Shown: positions 26,102 through 37,100 of the stretch, one piece after another
How the letters are laid out: each line of letters starts with the position of its first letter
How positions within the stretch are numbered: the first letter of the stretch is position 1
Assembly: GCF_014196335.1 (NCBI RefSeq)
Contig: NZ_JACIDM010000001.1
Coordinates: forward strand, 744,001 to 808,000
From: Brevundimonas lenta
GTDB taxonomy: Bacteria; Pseudomonadota; Alphaproteobacteria; Caulobacterales; Caulobacteraceae
Direction of reading: 5' to 3'
DNA length: 64,000 nt
Notes under the pieces: model-generated
Database searches by the model: none
What the model saw: the letters and a program-made list of their open reading frames with translations, nothing else
What the model was told of the DNA's origin: nothing
Program-made: the position numbers and the translations under genes

Positions 26102-26205
26102 GAACCTTTCGGTCGGTCCGCCGAGGCCTTCGAGAAGGTGGCCCCCGGCGAGGCGGCGGAACCTATGTCAGGGCTTTGGATCGATCAAGCCCGGTTCCAC
26201 ATTTA

Positions 26206-26234
26206 TTTTCATCAATCAGCGTAATTGATGAAAA
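26206..26234. repeat. AT-rich perfect inverted repeat
   Basis: TTTTCATCAAT (26206-26216) and ATTGATGAAAA (26224-26234) are perfect 11-base arms around CAGCGTA. The site lies between the tRNA-Ala gene and the 3' end of the zinc-ribbon protein gene, in a locally AT-rich patch of an otherwise very GC-rich region. It could be an operator, a terminator stem for the minus-strand gene, or a protein-binding site. Confidence 0.6.
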
Positions 26235-26293
26235 GGGGTGCGATTTCAACGTTCAAGCATGCCTGAAGCGCAGCTTTCACACCCCCGTTTCGA

Positions 26294-26758
26294 TCAGTCT
26301 TCGTCCTTCTCGGGAGTGCCGATCTCGTCCTCGAACGAGTCGTCGTCCTCGTCCTCGATGAACGGCACGGAGTCGTCATCGTCGTCAGCCAGGACGTCGT
26401 CATCCTCGACCGCTTCGCCCATGCCGGGCTCTTCGGTCGGATCGACGGCGGTGTCGTCGTCGTCGTCCGGCGTGAGGATGGGCTCGTGGCCTTCCTCGTC
26501 GATCTCCGGCGTTGCGACCGCTTCTTCTTCTTCCTCGTCCTCGTCGCCGTCGACCTTCTTGTCCTTGACCTGATCCTCGGCCTCGTCGTCAGCCGGGTAG
26601 CCGGCCGGACGGCCGCGACGGTTGCGCAACTTCAGCGCTTCCTCAGGGTCGAAGTCGGTCGCACATTTGGGGCAGTGAGCCGGGCGACGGCCCAGATCAT
26701 AGAATTTGGCCTGGCAGTTCGGGCAGACCTGCTTTTGGCCCAGTTCGGGATTAGCCAC
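26294..26758 (-). CDS. TIGR02300-type zinc-ribbon protein with acidic tail
   Basis: 154 residues from GTG 26758, with AGAGG seven bases upstream. Residues 1-40 hold a zinc ribbon, CPNCQAKFYDLGRRPAHCPKC (two CxxC pairs), and the opening ANPELGQKQVCPNC matches the TIGR02300 family found in alphaproteobacteria. Residues about 60-154 are almost purely Asp/Glu with many runs, so the tail must be disordered and strongly negative. The function is unknown; binding to a basic partner such as nucleic-acid proteins or ribosomal components would fit the charge. It is divergent from aroA across 116 bp. Confidence 0.85.
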   Translation of the reverse strand: MANPELGQKQVCPNCQAKFYDLGRRPAHCPKCATDFDPEEALKLRNRRGRPAGYPADDEAEDQVKDKKVDGDEDEEEEEAVATPEIDEEGHEPILTPDDDDDTAVDPTEEPGMGEAVEDDDVLADDDDDSVPFIEDEDDDSFEDEIGTPEKDED

Positions 26759-26874
26759 GGAGGCGCCTCTCACGGTAGGGGGAATTCGGGCGGCTCCCTT
26801 GCCACCCCTGAGGGCCGCTGTCAAAAGCCATCTCCGCGCGCCCGCGCCGCCCTGACCTTTTCGGAGACCGCCGG

Positions 26875-28200
26875 GTGCCGACCACCACTCATCTGACCGC
26901 CCGCCGCAGCCCCGCGCTGATCGGTGTGACGCGCGCGCCGGGCGACAAGAGCATGTCCCACCGGGCGATGATCTTCGGCGCGATGGCGACCGGCGTGACC
27001 GAAATCGAAGGGCTGCTGGAAGGCGACGACGTTCTGGCCACAGCCCGCGCGGTCGAGGCCTTCGGTGCGACGGTCGAACGGTTGGGCGAGGGGCGCTGGC
27101 GCGTGACCGGACAGGGCGGCTTCCGCACGCCTGGGGGCGTTATCGACTGCGGCAACGCCGGCACCGGAGTGCGCCTGCTGATGGGCGCGGCGGCCGGCTA
27201 TCCGATCACGGTGACCTTCGACGGGGACGCGAGCCTGCGGAAGCGGCCGATGAAGCGGGTGACCGGACCCCTGGCCGATATGGGAGCGCGGTTCGAGTGG
27301 CAGGCAGACGACGACCGGCTGCCGGTGGCCGTCAGCGGCGGCGGCCTGACGGTGATCGACTATGTGCAGACGGTAGCCTCGGCCCAGATCAAATCCGCAA
27401 TCCTGCTGGCCGGGCTGAATGCAGACGGCGTAACGACGGTGACGGAGCCGGAGAAGAGCCGGGACCACACCGAGCGCATGCTGCGCGCCTTCGGAGTCGA
27501 GGTCGGCGTCTTGCCGATGGGCGAGGGCTGGAAGGTGTCGCTGCAGGGCGGGCAAAGCCTGACCGGAACCGCCGTAGCCGTGCCCGGGGATCCTTCGTCG
27601 GCGGCCTTCCCGCTGGCGGCCGGCCTGGTCGTTCCGGGTTCGGTGGTGACGGTCGAAGGCGTGATGCTCAACGCGCTGCGGACCGGTCTGTTCGAGACCT
27701 GGCGTGAGATGGGTGCGGATCTGACCATCGCGAACCGGCGGATGGCCGGGGGCGAAGAGGTCGGCGACATCACGGCGCGACACTCTGCGCTGAAGGGCGT
27801 GGTCGTGCCGGAAGAGCGCGCCGCCTCGATGATCGACGAATATCCGATCCTGGCCGCCACGGCCGCCTTCGCCGAGGGCGCGACGGTGATGCGCGGGATC
27901 GGCGAGATGCGGGTCAAGGAGAGCGACCGGATCGCCCTAATGGCGGCGGGCCTCCAGGCGTGCGGCGTGAAGGTGGAGGAGGAGCCTGAGGGATTCACCG
28001 TCACCGGCGGTCCGGTGCGCGGCGGAGCGACGGTGACGACGCACGGCGATCACCGCATCGCCATGAGCCATCTGGTGCTGGGCCTTGCGGCCGATGAGGC
28101 GGTGACGGTGGACGAGCCTGGGATGATCGCAACCAGCTTCCCGGGCTTCGTGGAGCTGATGCAGGGCCTGGGCGCGATCGTGGAGACGGGTGATGCGTGA
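26875..28200 (+). CDS. aroA: 3-phosphoshikimate 1-carboxyvinyltransferase (EPSP synthase)
   Basis: 441 residues from GTG. Joins shikimate-3-phosphate and phosphoenolpyruvate in the chorismate pathway; cytosolic. Visible motifs: [19 protein letters not shown] (residues about 22-40, with substrate-binding Lys and Ser), [14 protein letters not shown] (near 92), [10 protein letters not shown] (near 121), and late [20 protein letters not shown] and GDHRIAMS. The residue after NAGT is G (GNAGTGVR), and SLRKRPM carries Pro at the position that varies between glyphosate-sensitive and tolerant classes. Its stop overlaps the next small gene. Confidence 0.96.
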   Translation: MPTTTHLTARRSPALIGVTRAPGDKSMSHRAMIFGAMATGVTEIEGLLEGDDVLATARAVEAFGATVERLGEGRWRVTGQGGFRTPGGVIDCGNAGTGVRLLMGAAAGYPITVTFDGDASLRKRPMKRVTGPLADMGARFEWQADDDRLPVAVSGGGLTVIDYVQTVASAQIKSAILLAGLNADGVTTVTEPEKSRDHTERMLRAFGVEVGVLPMGEGWKVSLQGGQSLTGTAVAVPGDPSSAAFPLAAGLVVPGSVVTVEGVMLNALRTGLFETWREMGADLTIANRRMAGGEEVGDITARHSALKGVVVPEERAASMIDEYPILAATAAFAEGATVMRGIGEMRVKESDRIALMAAGLQACGVKVEEEPEGFTVTGGPVRGGATVTTHGDHRIAMSHLVLGLAADEAVTVDEPGMIATSFPGFVELMQGLGAIVETGDA

Positions 28201-28480
28201 GGAAACCGGATTGACCGGCCGGCCGAAGTCGAAGGGCCGTCACGCGTTTGACGCCGTGCTGTTCGCCGGGGTGGCTCTGGCCATCGCCTGGGCGGGCTTT
28301 GGGCGGCTGGACGTGGGCGAGATCAACCTGCGGCGGGGAGGCGTCGTGCGCCTGGCGGAGGATCCGGTGATGTTCTGGCTCTGGCTAGCCGGGCATCTGG
28401 TTGTCGCTCTGGCCTGCGGATGGCTGGCGTATCGCGCGGCCCGTGGCTTCCTTCGCCTTCAGGGGAGCGCGCGCCCATGA
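28193..28480 (+). CDS. Small two-helix membrane protein between aroA and cmk
   Basis: 95 residues. ATG 28193 lies inside the last codons of aroA, and the stop overlaps the cmk ATG (ATGA), so it is embedded in a coupled aroA-orf-cmk unit. Two hydrophobic helices are seen at about residues 22-38 ([17 protein letters not shown]) and about 60-84 ([23 protein letters not shown]), with a basic N-terminus. The family is not recognised and no link to its metabolic neighbours is visible. Confidence 0.75.
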   Translation: MREETGLTGRPKSKGRHAFDAVLFAGVALAIAWAGFGRLDVGEINLRRGGVVRLAEDPVMFWLWLAGHLVVALACGWLAYRAARGFLRLQGSARP

Positions 28481-29121
28481 GTCTGGTGATCGCTGTTGAC
28501 GGTCCGGCCGCCTCGGGCAAGGGCACGATCGCCGCGCGGCTGGCGGCCGAATATGGTCTGCCGCACCTCGACACCGGTCTGCTGTACCGCGCCGTGGGCG
28601 TCGGCGTGCTCGACGCCGGCGGTTCTCTGGACGACGAGGCCGTCGCCGAGAGCGTGGCCCGGGCGCTGGACGCGAGCCATCTGAGCGACACCGAGCGGTT
28701 GACCAGCGGCGACGCCGGCGAGGCCGCCAGCCGCGTGGCGGGCCACACCGGGGTTCGCGCCGCCTTGCTGGAGTTCCAGCGGGCGTTCGCCGCCCAGCCT
28801 GGTGGAGCGGTGCTGGACGGGCGCGATATCGGCACCGTCATCGCGCCGGATGCGCCGGCGAAGCTGTTCGTGACCGCCACCCCGGAAGTGCGCGCCATGC
28901 GCCGCTGGAAGCAGCTGACCGGGCGCGGCGCGACCATCGCCTTCGAGGAGATGCTGGCCGATATCGTCAAACGCGACGAGCGTGACGCCGGACGCGGCGC
29001 GGCTCCGATGGTGCAGGCCGCCGACGCCGTCTTGCTGGACACGACCGACATGGGTATAGAGGCCGCCTTCGATGCGGCCCGCCGTATCGTCGAGGCGGCG
29101 CGCGCGAAACACGGTCTCTAG
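28477..29121 (+). CDS. cmk: Cytidylate kinase
   Basis: 214 residues. Phosphorylates CMP and dCMP with ATP; cytosolic. The P-loop is VDGPAASGKGTIA (residues about 7-19), followed by GLPHLDTGLLYRAV with the CMP-binding Asp/Thr, DGRDIGTVIAPDAPAKLFVTA, and the lid arginines in KRDERDAGRGAAPM. Start ATG 28477 has AGGGGAG upstream and overlaps the preceding stop. cmk followed by rpsA is a conserved order in proteobacteria. Confidence 0.95.
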   Translation: MSLVIAVDGPAASGKGTIAARLAAEYGLPHLDTGLLYRAVGVGVLDAGGSLDDEAVAESVARALDASHLSDTERLTSGDAGEAASRVAGHTGVRAALLEFQRAFAAQPGGAVLDGRDIGTVIAPDAPAKLFVTATPEVRAMRRWKQLTGRGATIAFEEMLADIVKRDERDAGRGAAPMVQAADAVLLDTTDMGIEAAFDAARRIVEAARAKHGL

Positions 29122-29278
29122 ACCGCTTCGCAAATCCAACGCTCCCATCCTCGGCTTCCGCGGGCGTCCTGGCTGATTTCGTTGCCTCGCGTCCCGACGA
29201 CCTGACTTCCCTTTTTCCACCACCCGCGCGGGGCCGTCCGGCCACGCGCCTCAACCCATTCGGAAACTCCAGAGTTAC

Positions 29279-30982
<1,704 letters not shown>

Positions 30983-31006
30983 GGTCCTCGCCACTGGCGA
31001 ATGAAG

Positions 31007-31038
31007 AAGGCGGCCGGAGCGATGCGGCCGCCTTTTTT
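31007..31038 (+). terminator. Rho-independent terminator of rpsA
   Basis: AAGGCGGCCG (31007-31016) and CGGCCGCCTT (31025-31034) form a 10-bp stem around an eight-base loop and run into TTTTTT at 31033-31038. Confidence 0.9.
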
Positions 31039-31224
31039 CATGTCTCATGCCGGGACAGTCGATCACGATTTATGTACGGTTTCGGACAGTTAACCCACAA
31101 TTCGAGACCTCAAGGGGGGTTTGGGTCTTTTTCCCCAACGGGACGAAGGATAGTGTGGGCTTGCATCCATCGCCCGGATGCACCCGTATGTGCCCCGGAA
31201 GGGCTGAACAGGGCGGGGGCCTGC

Positions 31225-31515
31225 ATGATCAAATCCGAGCTCATCGAGAGGCTCGCGGCCGAAAATACGCACCTGACCCACGCTGAAGTGGAGCGTGTGG
31301 TGAACGTCGTGCTCGGGCGCATGGTTGAAGCGCTGGGGGACGGCGGCCGGGTGGAGCTTCGCGGCTTCGGCGCCTTTTCCGTCCGGGGACGACCCGCGCG
31401 CGCCGGTCGCAACCCGCGCACCGGCGAATCCGTTGAGGTTCCTGCGAAGGCCGTGCCGTTCTTCAAGAGCGGCAAGGAACTGCGCGAGCGGCTGAACGCG
31501 TCCGAGGACGCCTGA
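31225..31515 (+). CDS. ihfB: Integration host factor, beta subunit
   Basis: 96 residues, standard length. Heterodimeric DNA-bending protein with IhfA; it assists sigma-54 promoters, replication and recombination. [60 protein letters not shown] and [19 protein letters not shown] follow the IHF/HU fold, with the beta-arm tip RNPRTGE that intercalates in DNA. RpoN, its functional partner at many promoters, lies 8 kb upstream. The leader (31039-31224) contains a small hairpin with GCATCC/GGATGC arms. Confidence 0.94.
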   Translation: MIKSELIERLAAENTHLTHAEVERVVNVVLGRMVEALGDGGRVELRGFGAFSVRGRPARAGRNPRTGESVEVPAKAVPFFKSGKELRERLNASEDA

Positions 31516-31529
31516 TCGAGGAATCGCAG

Positions 31530-31937
31530 ATGGGCCTGGTCACCGAGTTCCGGGAGTTCATCGCGAAAGGCAACGTCATCGACCTGGCCGTCGGCGTCAT
31601 CATCGGCGCCTCGTTCGGCAAGATCGTCACCAGCCTCGTCGACAACATCGTCATGCCGCCGATCGGCCTGCTGCTGGGCGGCATGGACTTCTCCAAGCTG
31701 GAATGGGTGCTCAAGCGCGAGAACCCGGCCACGGCTGAGGTCGAGAAGGTCGCGATCCAGTACGGCGCCTTCATCAACGTCGTGATCCAGTTCCTGATCG
31801 TCGCCTTCGTCATCTTCCTGCTGGTGAAGGTGGTGAACCAGCTGCGGCGTGCGGAAGCGGCCGCGCCTGAACCGACCGCGACCGAAGCCCTGCTGGCGGA
31901 AATCCGCGACGAGCTGAAGGCCCGGCCGAAGGGCTGA
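31530..31937 (+). CDS. mscL: Large-conductance mechanosensitive channel
   Basis: 135 residues. Homopentameric safety valve of the inner membrane opened by tension in hypoosmotic shock. The amphipathic N-terminal helix MGLVTEFREFIAKGNVIDLA, pore helix TM1 (VGVIIGASFGKIVTSLVDNI), periplasmic loop, TM2 (VIQFLIVAFVIFLLVKVVNQ) and the C-terminal bundle helix (TEALLAEIRDELK) are all present and of normal length. It follows ihfB by 14 bases and could share its transcript. Confidence 0.96.
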   Translation: MGLVTEFREFIAKGNVIDLAVGVIIGASFGKIVTSLVDNIVMPPIGLLLGGMDFSKLEWVLKRENPATAEVEKVAIQYGAFINVVIQFLIVAFVIFLLVKVVNQLRRAEAAAPEPTATEALLAEIRDELKARPKG

Positions 31938-31989
31938 AGCGGCTTTTCCCACCCTTGGCGGCGATTCAAATTTGACTCTCTGACGGTCA

Positions 31990-32004
31990 GAACAAATAGT
32001 GAAC
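31990..32004. promoter_or_regulatory. LexA (SOS) box of the imuA-imuB-dnaE2 operon
   Basis: GAAC (31990-31993), seven bases, GAAC (32001-32004) is the reverse form of the alphaproteobacterial LexA site GTTC-N7-GTTC. It ends only 13 bases before the first imuA ATG, so LexA would block RNA polymerase at or just beyond the promoter. The neighbouring genes are textbook SOS targets in this class. Confidence 0.85.
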
Positions 32005-32017
32005 ATTCAGCGTTTGA

Positions 32018-32677
32018 ATGGTCATGACCGCCGCACCCGCCCCTTTTCAGGATCGCTTTCCCGAGGCCGCCGCGCCTCTGGAGGAAGCCTGCGCGCCGGG
32101 TCCGCGGGACATGGCGGCGACGATGCTGTTCGCCCTGTCGCGGCGGCGTGGGGATGACGCCCGGCCGGTGCTGATGACGGCCCCAAGAGCCTGGCTGGGG
32201 GAATATGGACGCCCCTACGGTCCCGGGCTGCCCGGGACCGCCTTTATCCTCGCGCCGACCGCCACCCTGGCCGAAGCGCTTTGGGTGCTGGAGCAGGCGC
32301 TGCGATCGGGAGCGGTGTCGGTGGCGTTGGGCGCCGTCGACGGGGCCACCCTGACCCAGACCAGGCGCCTGGAGTTCGCGGCCAAACAGGGGAAGGCGGT
32401 CGGCCTGATCCTGTCGCGCGATCTGGACGGGCTGAGCGCGGCGCGACGTCGCTGGCGCGTCTCGACCCAGGCCAGCGCCAGGGATTTCGAGGACGGGAAG
32501 GCTCCGGGGGCGGCCCGGCTTCTGGCCGAATTGACGCGCAGCCGGAGCGAACGCCCAGGCGCGTGGTTGCTGGAGCAGGATGATGAGACGCATCGTCTCC
32601 GTCTGGCTGATCGACTGGCCGATCTCGGTCCGGCGTCGATCGCTGGAGCGGGCGCGCCGTCCGGCCTCGCCGCCTGA
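32018..32677 (+). CDS. imuA: SOS mutasome accessory protein ImuA
   Basis: 219 residues. RecA/SulA-like protein of the damage-induced mutagenesis cassette. It lacks a usable Walker A, as is usual for the ImuA group; the domain core is visible as MLFALSRRRGDDARPVLMTA, FILAPTATLAEALWVLEQAL and GLILSRDLDGLSAARRRWRV. Two start codons are possible, ATG 32018 and ATG 32024; neither has a clear ribosome site, and the LexA box lies immediately upstream, so the mRNA leader must be very short. The last 98 bases overlap imuB in another frame. Confidence 0.88.
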   Translation: MVMTAAPAPFQDRFPEAAAPLEEACAPGPRDMAATMLFALSRRRGDDARPVLMTAPRAWLGEYGRPYGPGLPGTAFILAPTATLAEALWVLEQALRSGAVSVALGAVDGATLTQTRRLEFAAKQGKAVGLILSRDLDGLSAARRRWRVSTQASARDFEDGKAPGAARLLAELTRSRSERPGAWLLEQDDETHRLRLADRLADLGPASIAGAGAPSGLAA

Positions 32678-34190
32678 TCCCGCGCTCGATCCGCACAATC
32701 CGTTCGCCCTGATCCTGAAGAACAGCCGGGGCGCGGTGATCCTGCACGCCCTGAACCCGGCGGCGCGGGCGACAGGCCTGAGGCGGGGGCAGACCCAGGC
32801 CGACGCCCTGGCCATGATCCCGCACCTGATCAGCCAGCCCGCCGACAGGGAGGCTGATGCGCGGGCGCTGGAGGCTCTGGCGGTCTGGGCCGAGCGGTGG
32901 TCGCCGTCGGTCAGCCTGGATCCTTCGGGAGACGGGCTGGAGGGGCTGTTCCTCGACGTCACCGGAGCGGCGCATCTGTTCGGCGGCGAAGCGGCGCTGC
33001 TGGCGCAAATCCGGGAACGGCTGGCGGAAGCCGGCGTGCGGGCCCGCGTGGCCATGGCCCCGACGCCGGGGGCGGCATGGGCGCTGGCGCGCTGGGGCGA
33101 AGGAGAGCCGGTCGCGACCGACGAGACGCTGTCCGATGATCTGGCGGACCTGCCTGTCGAGGCGCTGCGGATCGACGAACCCACCCTGGCGACGGCCCGG
33201 CAGTTCGGCCTGAAGACCATCGGGAGCCTGTACGCCATGCCGCGCGCCGGGCTGGCGCGGCGGTTCCGCGATGGCGACGGCGTGGGACTGGTGCGGCGGC
33301 TGGATCAGGCCCGGGGCTATACGGCCGAGGCGCTGACGCCGGTGCGCCCTCCCGCCCGCTATCGCGCCTGGCAGGCGTTCGCCGAGCCTATCGGCGATCT
33401 GGCGGGCGTGGAGATGCGCCTGCCGGAGCTGGCCGCCGATCTGGCGGCGGCGTTGGAGCGCGACGGGCAGGGCGGCCGGGCGCTGACGGTGACCGGCTTC
33501 CGCACCGACGGGCAGACCACCAGCCTGTCGGTGCGGCTGGGGCGGCCGGGGCGCGAGGCGGGCGTCTGGATGCGCCTGTTCCGGGAGGCGGGACTGGGAC
33601 GGCTGGAGCTGGGGTTCGGCCTCGACGCCCTGATGCTGACCGCGGATGCGGTCGAGCCGATGACCGCGCGGCAGGGCGCGCTGGAGAGCGAGGCGGAGGC
33701 GAAGCAGGCGGAGAGCCTGGCGGCGCTGATCGACCGGCTGACCGCCCGGCTGGGCGAGGACCGGGTGCTGGCGCCCGAGCCGGTCGACAGCTGGATTCCC
33801 GAGCGTGCCGAACGGCTGCGCGCCGCGCTGGGCCGGCCGTTGGTCGCCGGTGCGGCCGACATGGGGCGGCGACCCCTTCTGCTGCTGGATCCGCCCGAAC
33901 CGGTGGTGGACCCGGTGTTCGATCTGCCTGAGGGCGCGCCGGCGCGGTTCGTGTGGCGCCGGGTCAGCCGCCGGATCGTCCGCGCCGAGGGACCGGAACG
34001 TCTGTCGCCGGAATGGTGGCGGCCCCGGCCGGACGGGCGTGAGGTGCGCACCCGGGACTACTATCGCGTCGAGGACGGCGACGGCGGCCGCTACTGGCTG
34101 TTCCGCGAGGGGCTGTACGGCAAGGACTACGCCGGCGCGGGGGATGAGCGGGCGGCGCCGTCGTGGTGGATGCACGGGGTTCTGGCATGA
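32580..34190 (+). CDS. imuB: Inactive Y-family polymerase homologue ImuB
   Basis: 536 residues. Organises the mutasome by binding the beta clamp, ImuA and DnaE2 but does not polymerise. The N-terminus RRIVSVWLIDWPISVRRRSL has Trp/Ile where active Y-family enzymes carry metal-binding acids, while the fold markers LDPSGDGLEGLFLDVTGAAH, FGGEAALLAQI and RVAMAPTPGAAWALA remain. Residues about 180-260 are the thumb-like helices (ARQFGLKTIGSLYAMPRAGL). The C-terminal PPEPVVDPVFDLPEGAPARF, the WW pair in SPEWWRP and DYYRVED...YWLFREG are the ImuB tail. It begins inside imuA, and its stop overlaps the dnaE2 ATG. Confidence 0.93.
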   Translation: MMRRIVSVWLIDWPISVRRRSLERARRPASPPDPALDPHNPFALILKNSRGAVILHALNPAARATGLRRGQTQADALAMIPHLISQPADREADARALEALAVWAERWSPSVSLDPSGDGLEGLFLDVTGAAHLFGGEAALLAQIRERLAEAGVRARVAMAPTPGAAWALARWGEGEPVATDETLSDDLADLPVEALRIDEPTLATARQFGLKTIGSLYAMPRAGLARRFRDGDGVGLVRRLDQARGYTAEALTPVRPPARYRAWQAFAEPIGDLAGVEMRLPELAADLAAALERDGQGGRALTVTGFRTDGQTTSLSVRLGRPGREAGVWMRLFREAGLGRLELGFGLDALMLTADAVEPMTARQGALESEAEAKQAESLAALIDRLTARLGEDRVLAPEPVDSWIPERAERLRAALGRPLVAGAADMGRRPLLLLDPPEPVVDPVFDLPEGAPARFVWRRVSRRIVRAEGPERLSPEWWRPRPDGREVRTRDYYRVEDGDGGRYWLFREGLYGKDYAGAGDERAAPSWWMHGVLA

Positions 34191-37100
34191 CCGGCTGGAA
34201 CGGCGAGTACGCCGAGCTGGGCGCGGTGACCAACTTCAGTTTTCTGGAGGGGGCGTCGCATCCGGCTGAGCTGATGCTTCAGGCGAAGGCGCTGGGGCTG
34301 GCCGCCGTGGGCGTGGCGGATCGCAACACCTTGGCCGGGATGGTGCGCGCCCTGATGGGGGCGGAGAAGGTCGACCTGCAACTGGTGATTGGCTCGCGGC
34401 TGGGGTTCATCGACGGGACGCAGCTGATCGTCTTTCCGCGCGACCGCGCCGCCTATGGACGGCTGTGCCGTCTGCTGTCGCTGGGCAAGAGCGAGGCGGT
34501 GCCGCAGCCGGGGGCCGATCCGGAGGCGGCGCGGATCGTCAAGGCCGAGACGCGGCTGACGTTCGAACAGGCGGTCGCCTTGGGCGAGGGGATGATCGCC
34601 CTGGCTCCGGCGCCGGAACGGCCGGATGCGGCGTTCGAGACGCGGCTGGCGGCGTGGCGGGCGGCCTGGCCGGACGATCTGTATCTGGCCGCGTCGCCCC
34701 TGTGGCGCGGTGACGACCGGCGGCGGCTGAACCGGCTGGCGGCCATGGCCGACCGGACCGGCGCGCCGATGATCGCGACCAACGCCGTGCTGTACCACCA
34801 CCCGGACCGCAGGATGCTGCAGGACGTGCTGACCTGCATTCGCGAGGGGACGACCATCGACAAGGCCGGGCGGCGGCTGCAGGCCAACGCCGAGCGTCAT
34901 CTGAAGCCTCCGGCGCAGATGGCGCGATTGTTCCGCGGACATGAGGCGGCGCTGGCGCGGACGATGGACGTCATTCGGGCATGCCGGTTCTCGCTGAGGG
35001 AGCTGGAATACCGGTATCCGGAGGAACCGGTGCCGGATGGCTGGACGGCACAGCGACGTTTGATCCGCCTGGCCTTCAGAGGCGCGCGTGAGCGATGGCC
35101 GGACGGCGTGCCTGAGAAGGTGCGCGAGACCATCGTCAAGGAACTGGGTCTCATCAAACTGCTGAAGTATCCGAACTACTTTCTGACGGTGCACGACATC
35201 GTCGCCTGGGCGCGGAAGCAGCCGGATCCGATCCTGTGTCAGGGGCGCGGGTCGGCGGCCAATTCGGTGGTCTGCTACTGCCTGGGCGTCACCAATGTGA
35301 ACCCGGCCGAGCAGGACGTGCTGATCGAGCGGTTCATGTCGGCCGACCGGGACGAGCCGCCGGATATCGACGTCGATTTCGAGCACGAGCGGCGCGAGGA
35401 GGTGATGCAGTACGTCTATCGCCGCTACGGGCGGGACCGGGCGGCGATCGTGGCGACGATCATCCACTACCGTCCCCGCTCGGCGATCCGGGACGTGGGC
35501 AAGGCGCTGGGCCTGACCGAGGACGTGACCGCGCGGATGGCGGACACGGTCTGGGGCTCGTGGGGCGACGAGGTGAAGGAGGAGCACGTCGACCGCACCG
35601 GCCTGAGCCGCGACGACGCGCGGATGAAGCTGGCGCTGGCGCTGACGGCGGAGCTGATCAAATTTCCCCGGCATCTGAGCCAGCACGTCGGCGGCTATGT
35701 GCTGAGCCAGACGCCACTGATCGAGATCGTGCCGGTGGGCAACGCCGCCATGGCCGACCGGACCTTCATCGAATGGGACAAGGACGACATCGACTTCCTC
35801 AAGCTGATGAAGGTCGATGTGCTGGCGCTGGGGATGCTGACGGCGCTGAGGCGCGGGTTCGACATGATCGCCGGGAGCTATGGCCAGAGGTTTGAGCTGC
35901 ACACCGTCCCGCAGGGTGACGCGGCGGTTTACGGGATGCTGCAGCGGGCGGACTCGCTGGGCGTCTTCCAGGTGGAGAGCCGGGCGCAGATGGCGATGTT
36001 GCCGCGGCTGAGGCCCGCGACCTTCTACGACCTGGTGGTGGAGGTGGCGATCGTGCGGCCGGGGCCGATCCAGGGCGGGATGGTGCATCCCTATCTGAAG
36101 CGCCGGAAGGAGCGGCGGGAGGCCGAGGCGCGGGGCCGGCCCTATGTCATCGACTATCCGCATCCGCATCCGGATCACGGAGACCGGGACGAGCTGAAGC
36201 GGGTGCTGCACAAGACCCTGGGCGTGCCCCTGTTCCAGGAGCAGGCGATGCGGATCGCCATGGAGGCGGCGCGCTATTCGCCGGCGGAGGCGAACAGTCT
36301 GCGGCGGGCCATGGCGACCTTCCGGCACATGGGGACGATCCATGAGCACGAGGATAAGTTCGTCGGGCGGATGATCGAGCGGGGCTACGACCCCGACTTC
36401 GCCCGCAGCTGTTTCGACCAGATCAAGGGTTTCGGCGAGTACGGCTTTCCGGAGAGCCACGCCTGCTCCTTCGCCCACCTGGTCTACATCTCGGCATGGA
36501 TGAAGCATCACTATCCGGAGGTGTTCACGGCCTCGCTGCTGAACAGTCAGCCGATGGGTTTCTACGCCCCGGCGCAGCTGGTCCGGGATGCGCGGGAGCA
36601 TGGGGTGGAGGTGCGGCATCCCGATGTGAATGTGAGCGACTGGGACGCCTCGATGGAGCCGCGGAGAGATGGCGAGCGGTGCGCCCTGAGGCTGGGGATG
36701 CGGTCGATCGACGGGTTCCGGAGGGATTGGGCGGAGCGGATCGTGGCGGCGCGGGGCGGGCGGGCGTTCGCGGACGTGGACGATCTGAGGCTGAGGTCGG
36801 GACTGCCGCCGTCGGCGCTGGACCGGCTGGCGGAGGCGGATGCGTTCGGGTCGCTGAAGCTGTCGCGGCGGCAGGGGCTGTGGGCGGCGAAGGGGGCGCC
36901 GAAGGCGTCGTCGGCGCCGCTGTTCGAGGCGGTGGGGCTGCGCGAGGCCGACGGGCGGCCGCCGGAGGCGCTGCCGGAGCTGGCGCCGTCCGAGGAGGTG
37001 GTCAGCGACTACCGGACGATCCGGCTGTCGCTGAAGGGGCATCCGGTCAGCTTCCTGCGGGAGCGGCTGACGCAGATCGGGGCGCTGTCGGCGGACGAGT

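Noticed and set aside
31039-31224. Small RNA or riboswitch in the ihfB leader
   Set aside because: Only short hairpins (GCATCC/GGATGC and TTGGG/CCCAA) are visible; not enough structure to name an element.
32580-34190. ImuB as an active DNA polymerase IV
   Set aside because: The acidic metal ligands at the N-terminus are missing and the gene stands in the imuA-imuB-dnaE2 order, so it is the inactive ImuB class.
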